Of a stretch of DNA of 64,000 nt, positions 1 through 12,966 are shown piece after piece. The stretch comes from Terebella lapidaria. Lineage: Eukaryota > Annelida > Polychaeta > Terebellida > Terebellidae. Positions within the stretch are counted from its first letter, which is position 1, and each line of letters starts with the position of its first letter. A program made the translations under genes and the position numbers. The stretch lies in NCBI GenBank assembly GCA_949152475.1, contig OX424555.1, positions 10,372,868-10,436,867 of the forward strand, written 5' to 3'. The notes beneath the pieces are model-generated. The model was not told where the DNA came from, ran no database searches, and was given only the letters and a program-made list of their open reading frames with translations.

Positions 1-430
1 TGGGAAAGTCCCATTTGAGCCGAGTTTGGGCCAAAATGGCCCACTTCGAGCGATTCAAGCGCAACGAAATTTATAGACATCATAGGAGTACATATGAGGA
101 GTGTTATTTATCAAAAAGAAAAAAAGTTACTGAACAGATTTTGAGAAAATGGCCGCCAAAGTCCAAAATCAGGCCTTTTTCGTCGAAAACGGCCGCCATT
201 TTGAAGAAAAAGCGAAAATCAAAAAACTAAAAAATACCTCCTTCTTGAATTATTTTTAAGTATTTTTCTGCAAAATTTCAGAAAAATTCGCCTGTAAACA
301 AAAAAGATAAAAATGTGGACGACGACGGACGACGACGGACGACGACGGACGACGACGGACGACGACGGACGACGACGGACGACGGACGCAACGCCATGCC
401 AATAGGTTATCGGACCATAGGTCCGGTAAC
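1..430. repeat. Dispersed repeat A, truncated by the window edge
   Basis: This is the right part of a dispersed repeat whose fuller copy lies at 11969-12720. Both share a run of alternating GGCCCA and AAAATGGCC motifs, a GGCCGCCATTTTGAA-like stretch and a tail ending near TATCGGACC followed by CTAAAAAC. The tail here holds a GACGACG microsatellite that the other copy lacks. No coding capacity is evident; the 71-codon frame at 15-230 is composed of the repeat. Class unknown. Confidence 0.7.
316..388. repeat. GACGACG microsatellite
   Basis: About ten imperfect copies of a 7-bp GGACGAC unit run through this interval. They form the tail of dispersed repeat A, just before the ACGCCATGCC segment. 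Confidence 0.9.
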
Positions 431-3137
431 CTAAAAACAGATCAAGATGAATTCCATGCACTCCACTTTGTTTTGAACACTTTTCTCCGAGTGGTTTACT
501 TTACAATGATACAGGGGATCCGTGCTTGTCCCAGTGCCATTCAGAGCCAACTGACCCGAGACGCACCCCATCAAGCGGTTGTAATGAGATTTATGGTGTG
601 AAAACACCGAGTTGACAGGGCGGCAGGAAAACGTATTTTGTCCCCTCACAGATTCCATGGCATATCGGTGCTGCATCGATGATAGAAAAACTCCCAATTG
701 ATGTAGTGTAATTGAATTTGCTACAGATTGCAGAAGGTAACGGATGTCACACTCCGGAATAGAGGCGCTGTAGCTCTGAAACTACGAGTATTCTTCGCTT
801 CAAGTTGGAACCCCAGAGTCGATAAAATACACAATGACAGAGAACTATTAACAATGTCCAGTATCATAAACTCAAGACAACAAGTAGCGCATCATTAAAT
901 GACACCTTTGCACAATATGATAGATCGTTGATAAGATGTCAAGCATAGTTGGTTGATAAAATGTCAATAGTAGAAAACACAATAATGTTCTGACAGGTTG
1001 ATGAGTGCATACTATTACACATCTGCTGTAGTAAACCGGAAACTAATTCACAATTTAACGTGGCCAACTACACTGATGATATGACCTCAGTTAAATATGA
1101 TTATTGTTAATTCTACTTTCAAAGTTAGATCGGGAGTCGTCGGTAAATATCACTTCGGTATTCTGAAGTTGATTCACTAAATAATATTTTATTTCAGTAC
1201 TTATAAGCTTATCGTTGTCCTGTGTGAGAGAGAGCAACAACATGTATAAAAACGGTTTCCTTTTCTAGCAAAAGAACTCCGTTATTTCATAATTTAGTTG
1301 GTTCCATTCAGGTGGGGCAATTACTACTCGCTCATTGTAGGAACTTGTTACCTCATTAGATGTCATTTTCCTCTGACCGGATGTTGTCAGTAATTTGGAG
1401 AGAGCAACATCCGGTTTATTGATGACGGAATAAAGAAAATGGAGCACACCATCTGGAAATGTTGTTGTTTGTACTGCATGACTATATGTTGTGTAATGCT
1501 CTCTAGCCCACCAGTTTGGGTGTAATTCTGAAACCTATTCCCTCCATCCAGGGTTTTTTTTAATTTGCAACAGGAATCAATGAAACTCGCTAAAAGATAA
1601 CTAATTTTCGAAGGCCGGTGGCATTTTCAAACCGGATATGGTACTGTACTGAAATGGAGAGAAGATATATCAAGTCTGAGTCAGTATACCAATAAAGTGG
1701 AACAAATATAAGGGGATGCGTGCAAGATTTCCTTCTTCGAAAGATTAGTACCACCACATATTGTGTAAACAGTTGATAAATACTCCTGCTTGGTTGTTTT
1801 TCTGATTTCAGTGAAATGTGAAGAATTCCTCGTAGATTCAATTTCACACAATAAAATAACTAGCCTATCCACATTTCTAACATTTTTCCATACGAAATAA
1901 ATCTACAGATAATGTATCATGAAATCTTGAAGCAATTCGAAAATACAAGACATCTCATGCTCGCCATAATTTACCCAATAAAATAATAACCTATCCACAT
2001 TTCTAACATTTTTCCATACGAAATAAATTTAGAGAATGTTTCATGAAATCTGAAGCAAATTGAAAATACAAGACTTCTCAGGCATGATTTAGGTTCGTTG
2101 AATTGATTGCTTGCACAATGTTTTCCCCAGAAAAACCTTTCAACAAATCAGTGCAATCATGAAACATCTGCGAATAATACCATAGAGATTGGCATTTGCA
2201 ATATGCAATGTCAGACTATTCCAAGGAAATCGTGTATAATCTGTTTTTTGCACTCAATGATTAATACACCGTGCTAAATTTCCAATGTGACAAAAATATT
2301 AAGGTGAAGATGCACAGCCATATACATATTGTTAATAGACAAGACACATCATGTCATCTGTACACTTTCACATGTAGCGAGCTGCAAAAATAAAATGTAT
2401 CAACCCGTCGAATTCGCAAATCCATTATCAATTTGTGAAACGCCACCTTCTATTGGTGGTGTTATAGTGCAGATTCCGATGTGTGATGTGCTCTAGTGGA
2501 TTCAGATAAATATAACATCAGAAGTAGTATTAAATATGTCAGGAATTATTAAATAATAGAAATTGACCAAGGTATATGCTCATAAAATGCAACGTGTCCA
2601 TGAAATTTAGTGCTCAGTTCCTCTCCTGGCATATTGTATTGTTTAATGAATAACAATGTCATGGATATTACATATTGTGTACATTATTCCTAATTTGGTT
2701 GCACGCCAATAGTTCCACATGGTTATGGCCACTTAATCTGTTGTATTCAATAACGAGGCATGGAATGCAATGAAAGCATAGATAGAGGACTAATTTACAT
2801 TGATAATGAGCTGAAGGTCATATCGCACATTACGAATTGAAAACAAAAAAAATTCATTTGTAACATAAATCGTCAAATACTGAATGGATCAGTTCTCGAA
2901 ACGGCCTCTGCTAACAGGGACATGGGCGCTCATTCCCTGAGGTATGCATGGTTATATACAATCGGTGAGTGTCTTAGACCAACTCGTCCCTGGGTGAGGT
3001 GTGCATGGTTGGACATGGCAGAATACCCTCAGTGGGCGGCCAAGACTGAATCATCACTCGTGAATGGAGAGTAATCACGCTAAAACATGGTACCAACATC
3101 GAACAAACATGATACAGAAAATGCCTATGTCCCTGAC

Positions 3138-3440
3138 TTCCCGTCTCCCAGGAGAGTCCCTGACTTACAAAGCCATCCATGGTCCAGAGCCAACACTCAC
3201 ACATTGTCCACTCACCCAACCACGACCCATATCTCAAAGTCACAACTTGTCTGCTGTCCCTCCTTATCTTCTCCCAGCTAGTCCCTGTAGCAACCCACCG
3301 AGTCATGATCCAGAGCCCACTCACAACTTGTCCCCAGTCCCTGCTTCCCCGTCTCCCAGGCAAGTCTGTGTCTCCAACCACCCAGCCAAGGTCCATATCT
3401 CAAAGTCACAACTCGTCGCTGGCATTTAGCCACTCGGCTT
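3138..3440. repeat. Internally repetitive GC-richer block of the array unit
   Basis: Motifs such as CCCGTCTCCCAGG, ATGGTCCAGAGCC, CACAACTTGTC and ATCTCAAAGTCACAACT occur two or three times here with a spacing near 115-130 bp, so the block is a short degenerate tandem repeat. Sister blocks lie at about 8255-8560, 25970-26280 and 30745-31060. Open frames on both strands here are by-products of the base composition. Confidence 0.75.
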
Positions 3441-3709
3441 CATGACGGTGTACACTACTACAATGGTAGTTGTGCGGAGGGAACAATGAGACAAAAACAG
3501 CGGTGCTAATGGGCCATCGATCGCCAGCCAGTCAAACCTGTGCACTACCTAACAGAATCTGATGATAGGATCAATTAACAAAGCTTGGTTAGCTAGTGAT
3601 CTGGCTTGTGTCATGTGGGTGTAGTGATTAAAGACAAAAGTCATTCCCCATTCTACGCCAGAGCGAATTGACAAATCTCAACAAACAGTGTATTGAACAA
3701 AACTTCAGA

Positions 3710-3781
3710 ATGTACCAACGGTCTAAGAGGCTTTTTTGTCTTGTGCCTCATGTCTTGCGTCGGCAGAGGAGAAAATACAGT
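3710..3781 (+). pseudogene. Broken signal-peptide first exon in unit 1
   Basis: This aligns with the intact exon at 31330-31401. It keeps the ATG and a CAGTAAGTTTT splice donor. One extra T in the T-run after AAGAGGC shifts the frame, so the hydrophobic leader is replaced by a basic sequence. The unit 3 copy (26561) has the same extra T and also a changed donor (GCTAAGTTTT). The unit 2 copy (near 8806-8850) has lost its start region. Only unit 4 keeps a usable exon. Confidence 0.55.
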
Positions 3782-5274
3782 AAGTTTTACGCGAAAAGTG
3801 GTGAGCCATCAGAATTGAGCAGAATTCAATATCTTCAGATATCGAATTCAATTTCGTACATGACCAAGATTTAGTGCAACGTGTATATTCAACACTAAAT
3901 TGTTAAATTAAACTACCAGCCATGTATTCATTATCAGTGTCACTTAATATACATCACCCAGATCAGTCTATGAAATATAGTGTGAGATATCTTATTATGT
4001 CACTAATTCTTGTTTGATTGGATCTTGATGGTGATAAGCATATCCACACACTTTATACAATACAAACGCCAACAATAACAAAAAGTGTTTTTCCCTGTTA
4101 TTTTTCTCGTGACGAAGAAAAATAACAGGGAAAATATCCAACCCGTAATCTTTAGGTCAAGTCCCGCATGTTATGTGGTGAAGCAGCCGATGAACTGGAG
4201 ACGAATTAGAAACATGACAGGGACTGTTGTTGCTCGCTGTTTTGATTGATGAGCTATTAGCAAGTCCATTACCAAGTGTTGTACAATAACTTTCATCAGA
4301 AAGATTAATGCTTGAAGCAGCAAAGTGTTTAGTCAATGAACTGGCTAATCAAGGTCACTTGACATGCATTAGGACAGTCGAATATCAAACAACGTTACCC
4401 TTTGAAATGTACGATTGATATACCTGTCTGATGTCTGAGCCATCATACAATGCCAGATCTATTTTGTTATATTACAAGACCATACATGGTCATGAGTTCA
4501 AAATAACAAATGATCGAGTCAATCATTCCATCATGTTTCACTGGCAGTAACTTCTTGAATATTCCAAGTTGATATAATAGTAAAGATACTGACACAAAGA
4601 TGATTTTACAGAAATATATTCATTGTGATGTTTCTGACACGCCAAAAAATGCATACACATTTCTGTGGTATGATTTACCATGATATTTCAGAATGAATAA
4701 ACATTATGGGAATTCCCTCATCCTTCTAAACAAAATAAACAAATATTTTGACAATGATTCATTGTAGTACACCTATCGAGACGAAAATTAAATCTTCCAC
4801 TTTGTTTTGAATACGGTTCGCCTGCTGGATTACTTTACAATGACCCAAGGGAGTCTGCGTTTGTCCGGTGCCATTCAGAGCCAACTGATCCGAGGCAGAC
4901 CCCATCGAGCCACGCTAATGAGATATAAGGTGCGGCAGAAAAACGTATTTTGTCCCCGCACGAATTCCATGGCTTATCGGTGCTGCATCGATGATAGAAG
5001 AACTCCCAATTGATGTGGAGTAATATAATTTGTTACAGATTGCAGAAGACAACGGATGTCACAGTCGGGAATAGAGGATCTGCAGCTCTGCAACTACAAG
5101 GATTCTTCGCTTCAAGTTGGAACAGCGGAATCGTTTAAATTAGAGTATCATAAAGTACACAGTGACGGAGAACTATAAACAATCTCCAATATCATAAACT
5201 CAAGAAAAAGAGTAGCGCATCGTTGAATGACACCTTTTCAAACAGTGTGATAGATCGTTGATAAGATGTCAATA

Positions 5275-5750
5275 GGGCACGTAAGTGAAAACGCTATATT
5301 CTCGAAATAAGCCTCAATCAGGATTTTCTGGTCTCAACCTATTATCGCCCACTCTTTGCCTAGCTCGTTTTCCACATAAATCTACTATCATTGTAAGACA
5401 AACATGTGCAATTAACGATATAAACCATATTCAATGACTCTCGATCATAATTGGCCACGATATTGTCAGTAAGACTGTAAAACAGAACACAGCAGGTTTA
5501 CGGCCGTTAACTTCATGCCGCTTTAAAATAGAATAATGCGGGCTTATATGCATGTTTGGTCTTAAAAGGTAGCAAATCGTTAGTTTTTCATCGCATGGTA
5601 CAACAAATAATTTACTGATCTGATATAACATTAATTATCAACCTAATAGCTATCACTCCATTATTAAGGATAGGACGATAGGACCAAAAGGCTTGCACAA
5701 CGAATATTTTCATGCGTTTCGAACGATATTCGAAACTCACTTACGCTCCC
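5275..5750. mobile_element. 476-bp MITE with TA duplication, copy in unit 2
   Basis: The ends are imperfect inverted repeats: GGGCACGTAAGTGA at the left and the complement of GGGAGCGTAAGTGA at the right. TA flanks both sides (5273-5274 and 5751-5752). Unit 1 lacks the segment at the matching place near 934. A TA duplication is typical of Tc1/mariner-type elements, so this is probably a non-autonomous relative; the superfamily is inference. The 66-codon minus-strand frame inside is not conserved coding sequence. Confidence 0.7.
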
Positions 5751-7165
5751 TATCGTAGTTCGTTGATAAGATGCCAACAGTAGAAAGCACAATAATATTC
5801 TGACGGTTTGATGAGTGCTTGCTATTACACATCAGTTCTGCTGTACTAACGCGGAAACTAATTCACTGTGACTCCAAATCTAACGTGCCAACTAGGCTGA
5901 TGATATGACCTCAGTTAAATATTGTTAATTCTACTTTCAAAGTTAGATCGGGAGTCGTCGGTAAATATCACTTCGGTATTCTGAAGGTAATTCACTAAAC
6001 ACTATTTAATTTCAGTACTTATAAGCCTATCATTGTCCTGTATGAGCAACAATATGTATAAAAACGGTTTCCTTTTCTAGCAAAAGGGCTCCTTTATTTC
6101 ATAATATAGCTGGTTCCAATTAGTTGAGGCAATTACTACTCGCTCGTTGTATGAACTTGTAACCTGATTTGACGTCGCTCCTCTGACCGGATGTTGTCAG
6201 CAATATAGAGAGAGCAACACCCGGCGTGTTGAAGGCTGAATTAAGAAAAGGGAATACACCATCTTAAAATGTTGTTGTTTGTACTGCATGTCTACATGTT
6301 GTGTAATGCTGTCCAGCCCACCAGTTTGGGTGTAATTCTGGAACCTCCTCCTCCTCCAACAAGGGGTTATTTAGTTTGTAACGGGAATCAATTAAACTTG
6401 CTAGAAGACAACTAATTTTTGACGACCAGCTGGCATGTTCAAACCGAATGTGGTACTGAAATGGAGACAAGATATATCAAATAACTAGTCTGAGTCAGTA
6501 TACCAACAAAGTGGAACAAATATAAGGGAATGCGTGCAAGATTTCCTCCTTTAAAGGATTATTGCGACCACATATCGTGTAAAAAGTTGATAAATATACC
6601 TGCTTGGTCTTTTTATTTTATTTTAGGGAATTGTGCAAAAATTCCTCGTAGATTCAACTTCTCGCCATAATTTACACAATAAAATGACTAGCATATCCAT
6701 ATTTCTAACAGTTTTCCATACGAAATGAATTTTCAAAAATGCTTCACAAAATACTGAAGCAAATTGAAAATACAAGATTCTCACGCATGATTAAGGTTCG
6801 TTGAATTGATTGTTTGCACAATTTTCCCCCAGAATTGGCGCACTTTTCTTATGGGAACCTGGTTGACCCCACATGCCAAACCAATAAGAAAACCTTCAAC
6901 GATTCAGTGCAATCATGACACATCTGCGAACAATACCATAAATATTTGCAATATTTGCAATATGCAATATCAGACTATTCCAAGGAAATCGTGCATAATT
7001 TGTTTCTTGCTCTCAATGATTGGTAAACCGTGCTAACTTTCCAATGTGGCAAAAATATTATGGTGAAGATGCAAGGCTATATCAATTTTGTTGATAGACA
7101 AGACACACCCTGTTATCTGAAGACTTCCACATGTAGCGAGCTGCAAAAATAAAATGTATCCATTT

Positions 7166-7554
7166 CAGTGGCGTCACTAGGGATGGGCACAGGGGGCACG
7201 TGCCCCCGATCTTTTCATGTGTGCCCCGGATCAATTTTGAGCAAAAAAAAAGTCTTGTATAAAGCTTGTATAAATCAATACAATTGTGCTGACCCAACTA
7301 GATGTACTGGATTTCTGAGGCCAATATGTTGGGAGCAAAATTATCAAAACCTGCGAGTCATTTTGACATGTTAGGGATGTCTAGATGTGCTTTAATTGGT
7401 TGTTCGAGAGTGCAAAATAAAAATAAAAAATCCAGGGGGCTTACGGCGCCCCCCGAAACCCCAGACGGGTTTAGCTATGCTCGCTCCGCTCGCTCGCACC
7501 CACGCCTCCAAAATAACTGTGCCCCCAATGTTTCATTTCCTAGTGACGCCCCTG
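7166..7554. mobile_element. 389-bp hAT-type MITE, copy in unit 2
   Basis: The element starts CAGTGGCGTCACTAGG and ends CCTAGTGACGCCCCTG, an imperfect terminal inverted repeat. It is flanked by the 8-bp duplication ATCCATTT (7158-7165 and 7555-7562). The 8-bp target site and CAG-type ends are hallmarks of hAT transposons. Units 1 and 4 lack it at the equivalent position. A subterminal GGGGGCACGTGCCCCC palindrome and an internal GGCGCCCCCC block add secondary structure. There is no transposase. Confidence 0.85.
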
Positions 7555-9029
7555 ATCCATTTGTTGATTTCGCAAATCCATTATCAATTTGTGAAATGCC
7601 ATCTTCTGTTGATGGCGTTATAGTGCAGACTCGAAACTGTGATAGCTGATATACTCTAGTAGATTCAGGTAAATATGACATGAGAAATAGTATAAAATAA
7701 TAGAAATTCACCAATGGATCTGCTCATAAAATGCAACGTGTCCATGAAATTTAGTGCTCAGTTCCTCTCCTGGCATATTGTATTGTTGAATGAATAACAA
7801 TGTCATGGATATTATGGATATTATTATGTACATTATTCCTAATTTGATTCCACACCAATAGTTAACACAACCAGTTCAGTGTCATTGATCAGGTACTGCA
7901 ATATGGTTATGGGCAATTAGTCTGTTGTGTATATTATATTCAATAACGAGGCGTGGAATCCAATGATCGCATAGTAGAAGACATGTTGCACAATACGAAA
8001 TGAACAAAAAAAGTTCATTTACAACATAAATTGTCAAATAGTGAGCGGATCAGTTCTTGAAACGACCTCTGCTAACAGGGACATGGGCGCTCAATCCCTG
8101 AGGTATGCATGGCTGGATACAATCGGTGAGTGTCCAAGACCAACTCGTCCCTGGGTGAGGTATGCCTGGTTGGACATGGCAGGATACCCTCAGTGGGGGG
8201 GCCGAGAATGTATCATCCTTCGTGAATGGACAGTAGTGTCTATGTCCCCCGACTTCCCGTCTCCCAGGAGAATTCCTGACTTACACAGCCATCCATGGTC
8301 CAAAGCCCACACTCACAACTTGTCCACTCACCCAACCATGGCCCATAGCTCGAGGCCCCAACGTGTCTGCTGTCACTCTTTATCTTCTCCCAGCTAGTCC
8401 CTGTGGCAACCCACCGAGCCATGGTCCAGAGCCCACATCCTCAACTTATCCCAAGTCCCTGCTTCCCCGTCTCCCAGGCAAGTCCCTGTCTCCAACCACA
8501 GAGCATTGGTCCGTATCTCAAAGCCACAACTTGTCGCTGGCATTTAGCCACTCGGCTTCATGACGGTGTACACTACTACAACGGTAGTTGTGCGGAGGGA
8601 ACAATGAGACAAAAACAGCGGTGCTAATGGGTCATCGATCGCCAGCCAGTCACACCTGTGCATTACTGTATCTAAAGGAATCTGATGATCGGATCAATTA
8701 ACAAAGCTTGGTTAGCTAGTGACTCGGCCAGTGTAATGTGGGTGTAGTGATTAGAGACAAGTCATTCCTCAGTTTACACCAAGACGAATTGACAAATCTC
8801 AACAAACGGTGCCTCGCGCTGTCTTTTGTCGGCAGAGGAGAGAATACGGTAAGTTTTTAGCGAAAAGTGGTGACCCGAAGCTATACTTGAGCCACCAGAA
8901 AAGAGCAGAATTTAAAATCTTCAGATGTTGAATTCAATTTCGTACATGACCAAGATTTAGTGCAACGTTCATGTTCAACACTAAATTGTTAAACCAAACT
9001 CCCAATACTACCAGCCTTGTATACATTAT

Positions 9030-11330
9030 CACGCTGGGGAACCAGTCTGCTAAACCTGGGTTCGGTTGGCGCATCCTGGGTAATGCAACGGACATCCTGG
9101 GTGTATTGTGCGCGCATCCTGGGTCCAAGACGACAACATTGAGGCGACGACAATATGGAAACACCACTCAAACGGCAAATAAACATCAAGGATTTGTTGT
9201 AAAATAGTGTACATTTATCGTTCAAACACCCATCATGTAACCTAAAGTGGATATACCATAAAATATATGATGAAATCAGTAAAACTACCAGGATATCGAT
9301 AGCAGTGTGATTGTGCAACGCCAAACCTGGGGTTGCAACGCTAATCCACGGAACCATGGAATTTTTATTTGTGGCTTTATATTATAGGAGAAGGACCACA
9401 TCAAATCTGATTGAGTTAGTCTGTTTGTCCGGACTAGCGAGTAAGTCGGCGGTATGTACACTGTATACAACCAGGAGCAAGAGCAAGCGGGATGTAGTAA
9501 ACCTATGCAGTGATGGTACGTGGTTTACCCACTTTTTGGCAGCAAACCGCCAACCATGTGTTCATGTTTGAAAATACAGTGCGGTGAAATAAGAAAGAGA
9601 ATGAGAAGTGCGCGTGGCAAGATATATATTTTGCCAATATATATTTAGGTCAATGTTGATATTTGTAAACCTTAGGGTTTTATATCCTCGTTTGATAGTA
9701 TGATGTCAAGATAAGGGCCACACATTACTATTGTTATTACAATCATCACAATATTCAAGTGACTCTCACGCAGGAGCCCTATGTGCCGGCATTAAACGTC
9801 CTCCCGACGTATATCTGGGCCCCATACAACACAACTGCAAAAAAAAATACTACAAAACACTACATCTCTAGGTGTTTTACAGGACATTTTTTCATAACGG
9901 TTAGGCTTACGTGATAATGCGAGAGGCCTCTCGGCCTTGAGCGCTCCGCTACAAAAGTTCAGAAGGTCAAATCCAAGCTTACTAGACAAATCATCATATA
10001 CGACTTCCCATTTGAAATGCCAATATCTAGGCTTTATTTCCGAGCATTCTATGAGTATACATGTACTTGCGGCAGTTCAAATTATGAAGAAAAAAAAATT
10101 ACAAAATCCACAGATTTTTTGAAAGCAGAAAAAAATTATTATTGGCCGTTTTTCGTTCAAAAATTGGGCCGTTTTTCGTCTAAAATGGCCGCCATTTTGA
10201 AAAAAAAGTCGAAAGTCAAAAGAATAAAAAATATCTCGCTCTCGAAATATTTTTAGGCATTTCATGCGAAATGTGAATGAATGTTTCGAGCAAAAACTAT
10301 AAAGATAGCCAAAAGTGGACGAATACAGATAACCAAAAGTTGATGACCAAAAGTTGACCACAGATAAAACCAAAAGTTGACAACTACAGTTGACGACTAC
10401 ACGGCATCGCTAAAGCTCCGCTGCCATAAAAAATTATTGTAGGGCCTATGTGCATTTCACATACATTTGTCATTTTTGGAAATTTGGACAATCTCGAGAC
10501 GGTTCAGGGCAAACTTAAGCATACCAAAATGATCCTGGACCGTTTTGGAAGGACGATTTACCATGATAATTTTGATATTCCTTTAAAATATGGAAAACTG
10601 ACATAAATTATGTAACTTATGTTTAATAACCAAGTTGGATTATACAAAGCTAATTATCAGACTATATACCAGAAACAAGCATGCAGGGTAAACACGGTGG
10701 CTTCAACTGATAATTTTGACTAAAACAAACCTTCATAAGTTTATATCAATGTATTTAATCATTGAATGAACATGTGGAAAAATTTTATGAATTTATGTTC
10801 CTCGATTTTAATTAGAAAGAAATTTTAATGGGAAAGAAAATATTGTTCGCTGTTCAGGGCCAATATTCTATTAGAAATATGATTGTTCTGGGCAAACTGC
10901 AATGAACATCTCCGAAAATGTCTAAATGCCCAATAACGAGCATTACAGCGCGACACTTATTGCGTACATACGGTACATGTACTCATGGATGGCCTGCCGC
11001 AGTGTACATACTTCAAAGCTTGATTATATACCCACGTTGCCCACAGGTTTAGCGTTGCAACAACATGTTTGCCTCAAAACCGTGCTTTCCACAATTCCTT
11101 GCATTATCACACCCTAATTACTCCGCTGTTAACTACTTACGAGCATCCTTATCAATACTGCGCGAAGTGATTTTGGTATGGTACGTTATTTTATCCTCCA
11201 TGTCAGTGTTTTACTTTCGAATCGCGACTGTCTCGCTCATGGGGGCCGCCATTTTTCTCGTGGGCTGTTCGTTGCAAACCCCAGGATGTGCTGACCAAAC
11301 CCAGGTTTAGCGGACTGGTTCCCCAGCGTG
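9030..11330. mobile_element. 2301-bp non-autonomous DNA transposon, CAC ends, 5-bp ATTAT duplication
   Basis: The left end reads CACGCTGGGGAACCAGTC and the right end is its near-perfect complement. Subterminal copies of CATCCTGGGT-like motifs follow on both sides. ATTAT flanks it (9025-9029 and 11331-11335), and unit 3 preserves the uninterrupted site near 26786-26790. CAC termini with a 5-bp duplication fit Transib best, but no transposase is visible and related CAC-ended families are possible. Reading frames inside (for example near 11065-11310) have no recognisable domain. Confidence 0.75.
10077..10400. repeat. Repeat-A-like segment nested in the 2301-bp element
   Basis: The stretch shares AAAATGGCCGCCATTTTGAA, an adjacent AAAGTCAAAAGAATAAAAAATA-like run and the TATTTTTAGGCATTT segment with dispersed repeat A (1-300 and 12540-12680). 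Short CCAAAAGTTGA repeats follow at 10330-10380. It is probably a degenerate insertion of the same family. Confidence 0.5.
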
Positions 11331-11968
11331 ATTATAAGTGTCACTTAATATACAGCACCTAGATCAGTCTATGAAATATAGTGTGAGATATTTCATTATG
11401 TAACTAATTCTCGTTTGATTAGCTCTTGATGGTGATAAGCATTGTCACACACTTCATACAATGGAAACGCCAACAATAACAAAAATTGTTATTTCCTGTT
11501 ATTCTTCTCGTGACGAAAAAAAAATAACAGGAAAAATGTCCACCTCGTAATCTTTAGGTCAAGTCCCGCATGTTATTTGGTAAAGCAGCTGATGAACTCG
11601 AGACTAATTAGAAACATGGCAGGGACTGTTGTTGCTGTTCGCTGTTGTGATTGATTAGCTATTACCAAGTTCATTAGAGTTTTTGTACATTAACTTTAAT
11701 CACAAAGATTAATGCTTGAAGCAGCAAAGTGTTTATTAGTCAATGAACTGACTAATAAAAGTTATTTGACATGCATTAGGACATTCGAATGTCAAACAAC
11801 ATTATCCTTTGAAATGTACTATTGATATACCTGTCTGATGTCTGAGCCATCAATATAATGCCAGATTTATTTTGTTATTATATAGGCCCATACATATTCA
11901 TGAGTTCAATATAACAAATGAACGTTTTTGATGAGTAAATCATTCTAGCATGTTTCACTGGCAGTAGC

Positions 11969-12720
11969 TTGTCATCAAAATATTCGGGATATATCATTCC
12001 CTATATGTTCACTATGAATTCCTAAACTGTAAAGTCCATGAGCGAGATATTACTCATTTTAGTCAAAATGAGCGAGATATTGACCATTTTGTTCTCTGAC
12101 CTTGAAAATGAAGTCAAAGGTCAAACTCAAGGTCATCAGAATATTCAGCATATATCATTATCTATATGTTCACTATGGATTACTAAGCTGTAAAGTCGAT
12201 AGTAAGCCAGATATTAGACATTTTTTTCTCTTACCTTGAAAATGAGGTCAAAGGTCAAATTCAAGATCACTAGGATATTCAGCATATATCATTTCCTATA
12301 TGTCCACAATTGATTCCTAATCTCTAATCTCAATATTAAGTAAGATATTTGGCATAATGTGTCCCATTATAAAGCATAGGAGAATTTAACATGGGAAAGT
12401 TCCATTTGGGCCGAGTTTTGGCCCAAAATGGCCCACTTGGAGCGACTCAAGGGCAACGAAACTTAAACATGTCACAGGAGTAACTATTTGAGCCGTCTTA
12501 TGCATCAATAAAAAAAAGTTACTGAACAGATTTTGAGAAAACGAACGTCAAAGTCCAAAATTGGCCATTTTTCGACAAAAACAGCCGTCATTTTGAAAAA
12601 AAAGCGGAAATCAAAAAACTAAAAAATACCTCCCTCTGGGAATATTTTCAGGCATTTTTGTCCAAAATTTCAGAAAGATTCCAATAGATATCGGACCAAG
12701 GTTCGGCAGCCTAAAAACGC
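11969..12720. repeat. Dispersed repeat A, fuller copy with tandem 5' part
   Basis: This interrupts the unit after the CACTGGCAGTAGCTTGT landmark. The first 390 bp are about three degenerate tandem copies of a roughly 125-bp unit built on ATATTCAGCATATATCATT, TATATGTTCACTATG and CTTGAAAATGAGGTCAAAGG. The remainder from about 12391 matches window positions 1-300. It has no coding capacity. Tandem subunits in front of a unique tail suggest a non-autonomous mobile repeat, but I could not define terminal repeats or a target duplication. Confidence 0.65.
12245..12257 (+). promoter_or_regulatory. Perfect DR1 nuclear-receptor-type motif inside repeat A
   Basis: AGGTCA, one spacer base and AGGTCA form an exact direct repeat with 1-bp spacing, the classic site for HNF4/RXR-class receptors. 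The preceding tandem copy near 12110 has AAGTCAAAGGTCA, one base off. Whether any receptor uses these sites is unknown; they may simply ride in the repeat. Confidence 0.35.
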
Positions 12721-12890
12721 CCATATAAATCGCCGAATACTAAATGAATACGTTCTCGAAACGACCTCTGCTAACAAGGACATAGCCGCTCATTCCCTGA
12801 GGTAGGCATGGCTGGATACCATCGGTGAGTGTTCAATGTCTCTCTAGACAAACAAACCCACATGCTTCAGAGGCACCTTGTCCTCATGTG

Positions 12891-12966
12891 CTGATATCAC
12901 ATGTGGTGTACCAAAAGGGTCAATCTTGGGCCCTTTATTATTTCTGATATATGTCACAACAGTTCC
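12891..12966 (+). mobile_element. Fragment of a LINE reverse transcriptase
   Basis: One frame through this stretch reads ITCGVPKGSILGPLLFLIYV. This matches the highly conserved GVPQGSxLGPxLFxxYxND region of non-LTR reverse transcriptases, just before the YxDD-bearing part. The frame degrades after about 25 codons and no other RT motif follows, so this is a short scrap. It lies between a C-type unit segment (12721-12870) and the start of unit 3. Confidence 0.75.

Larger units (their letters stand above)
440..4580. repeat. Tandem array unit 1, without large insertions
   Basis: This is the shortest copy of the local tandem unit and serves as the reference for reading insertions in the others. 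The segment beginning CCACTTTGTTTTGAA at 455 recurs at 4797, 13221, 27673 and 36781. Later landmarks are a CAATTACTACTCGCTC segment near 1318, a GAGCTGCAAAAATAAAAT segment near 2378, a GC-richer block at about 3138-3440 and a short inverted repeat around GTTATTTTTCTCGTGACGA near 4100. Reading frames inside are short and differ between copies. It looks like decayed host gene sequence, and only the first-exon-like segment near 3710 resembles a splice-ready exon. Confidence 0.75.

Noticed and set aside
3064-3445. Overlapping Pro/Ser-rich plus frames and Trp-rich minus frames in the GC-richer block
   Set aside because: The block is a degenerate tandem repeat open in several frames at once, and frames differ between units.
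4807-5013. 68-codon plus frame repeated at 13231 and, in part, at 27629
   Set aside because: Conservation between units 2 and 3 is explained by their near-identity at the DNA level. Units 1 and 5 break the frame, and there is no start context, signal or domain.
5431-5631. 66-codon minus frame shared with 13855-14055
   Set aside because: It lies wholly inside the 476-bp MITE and is copied with it; no transposase similarity.
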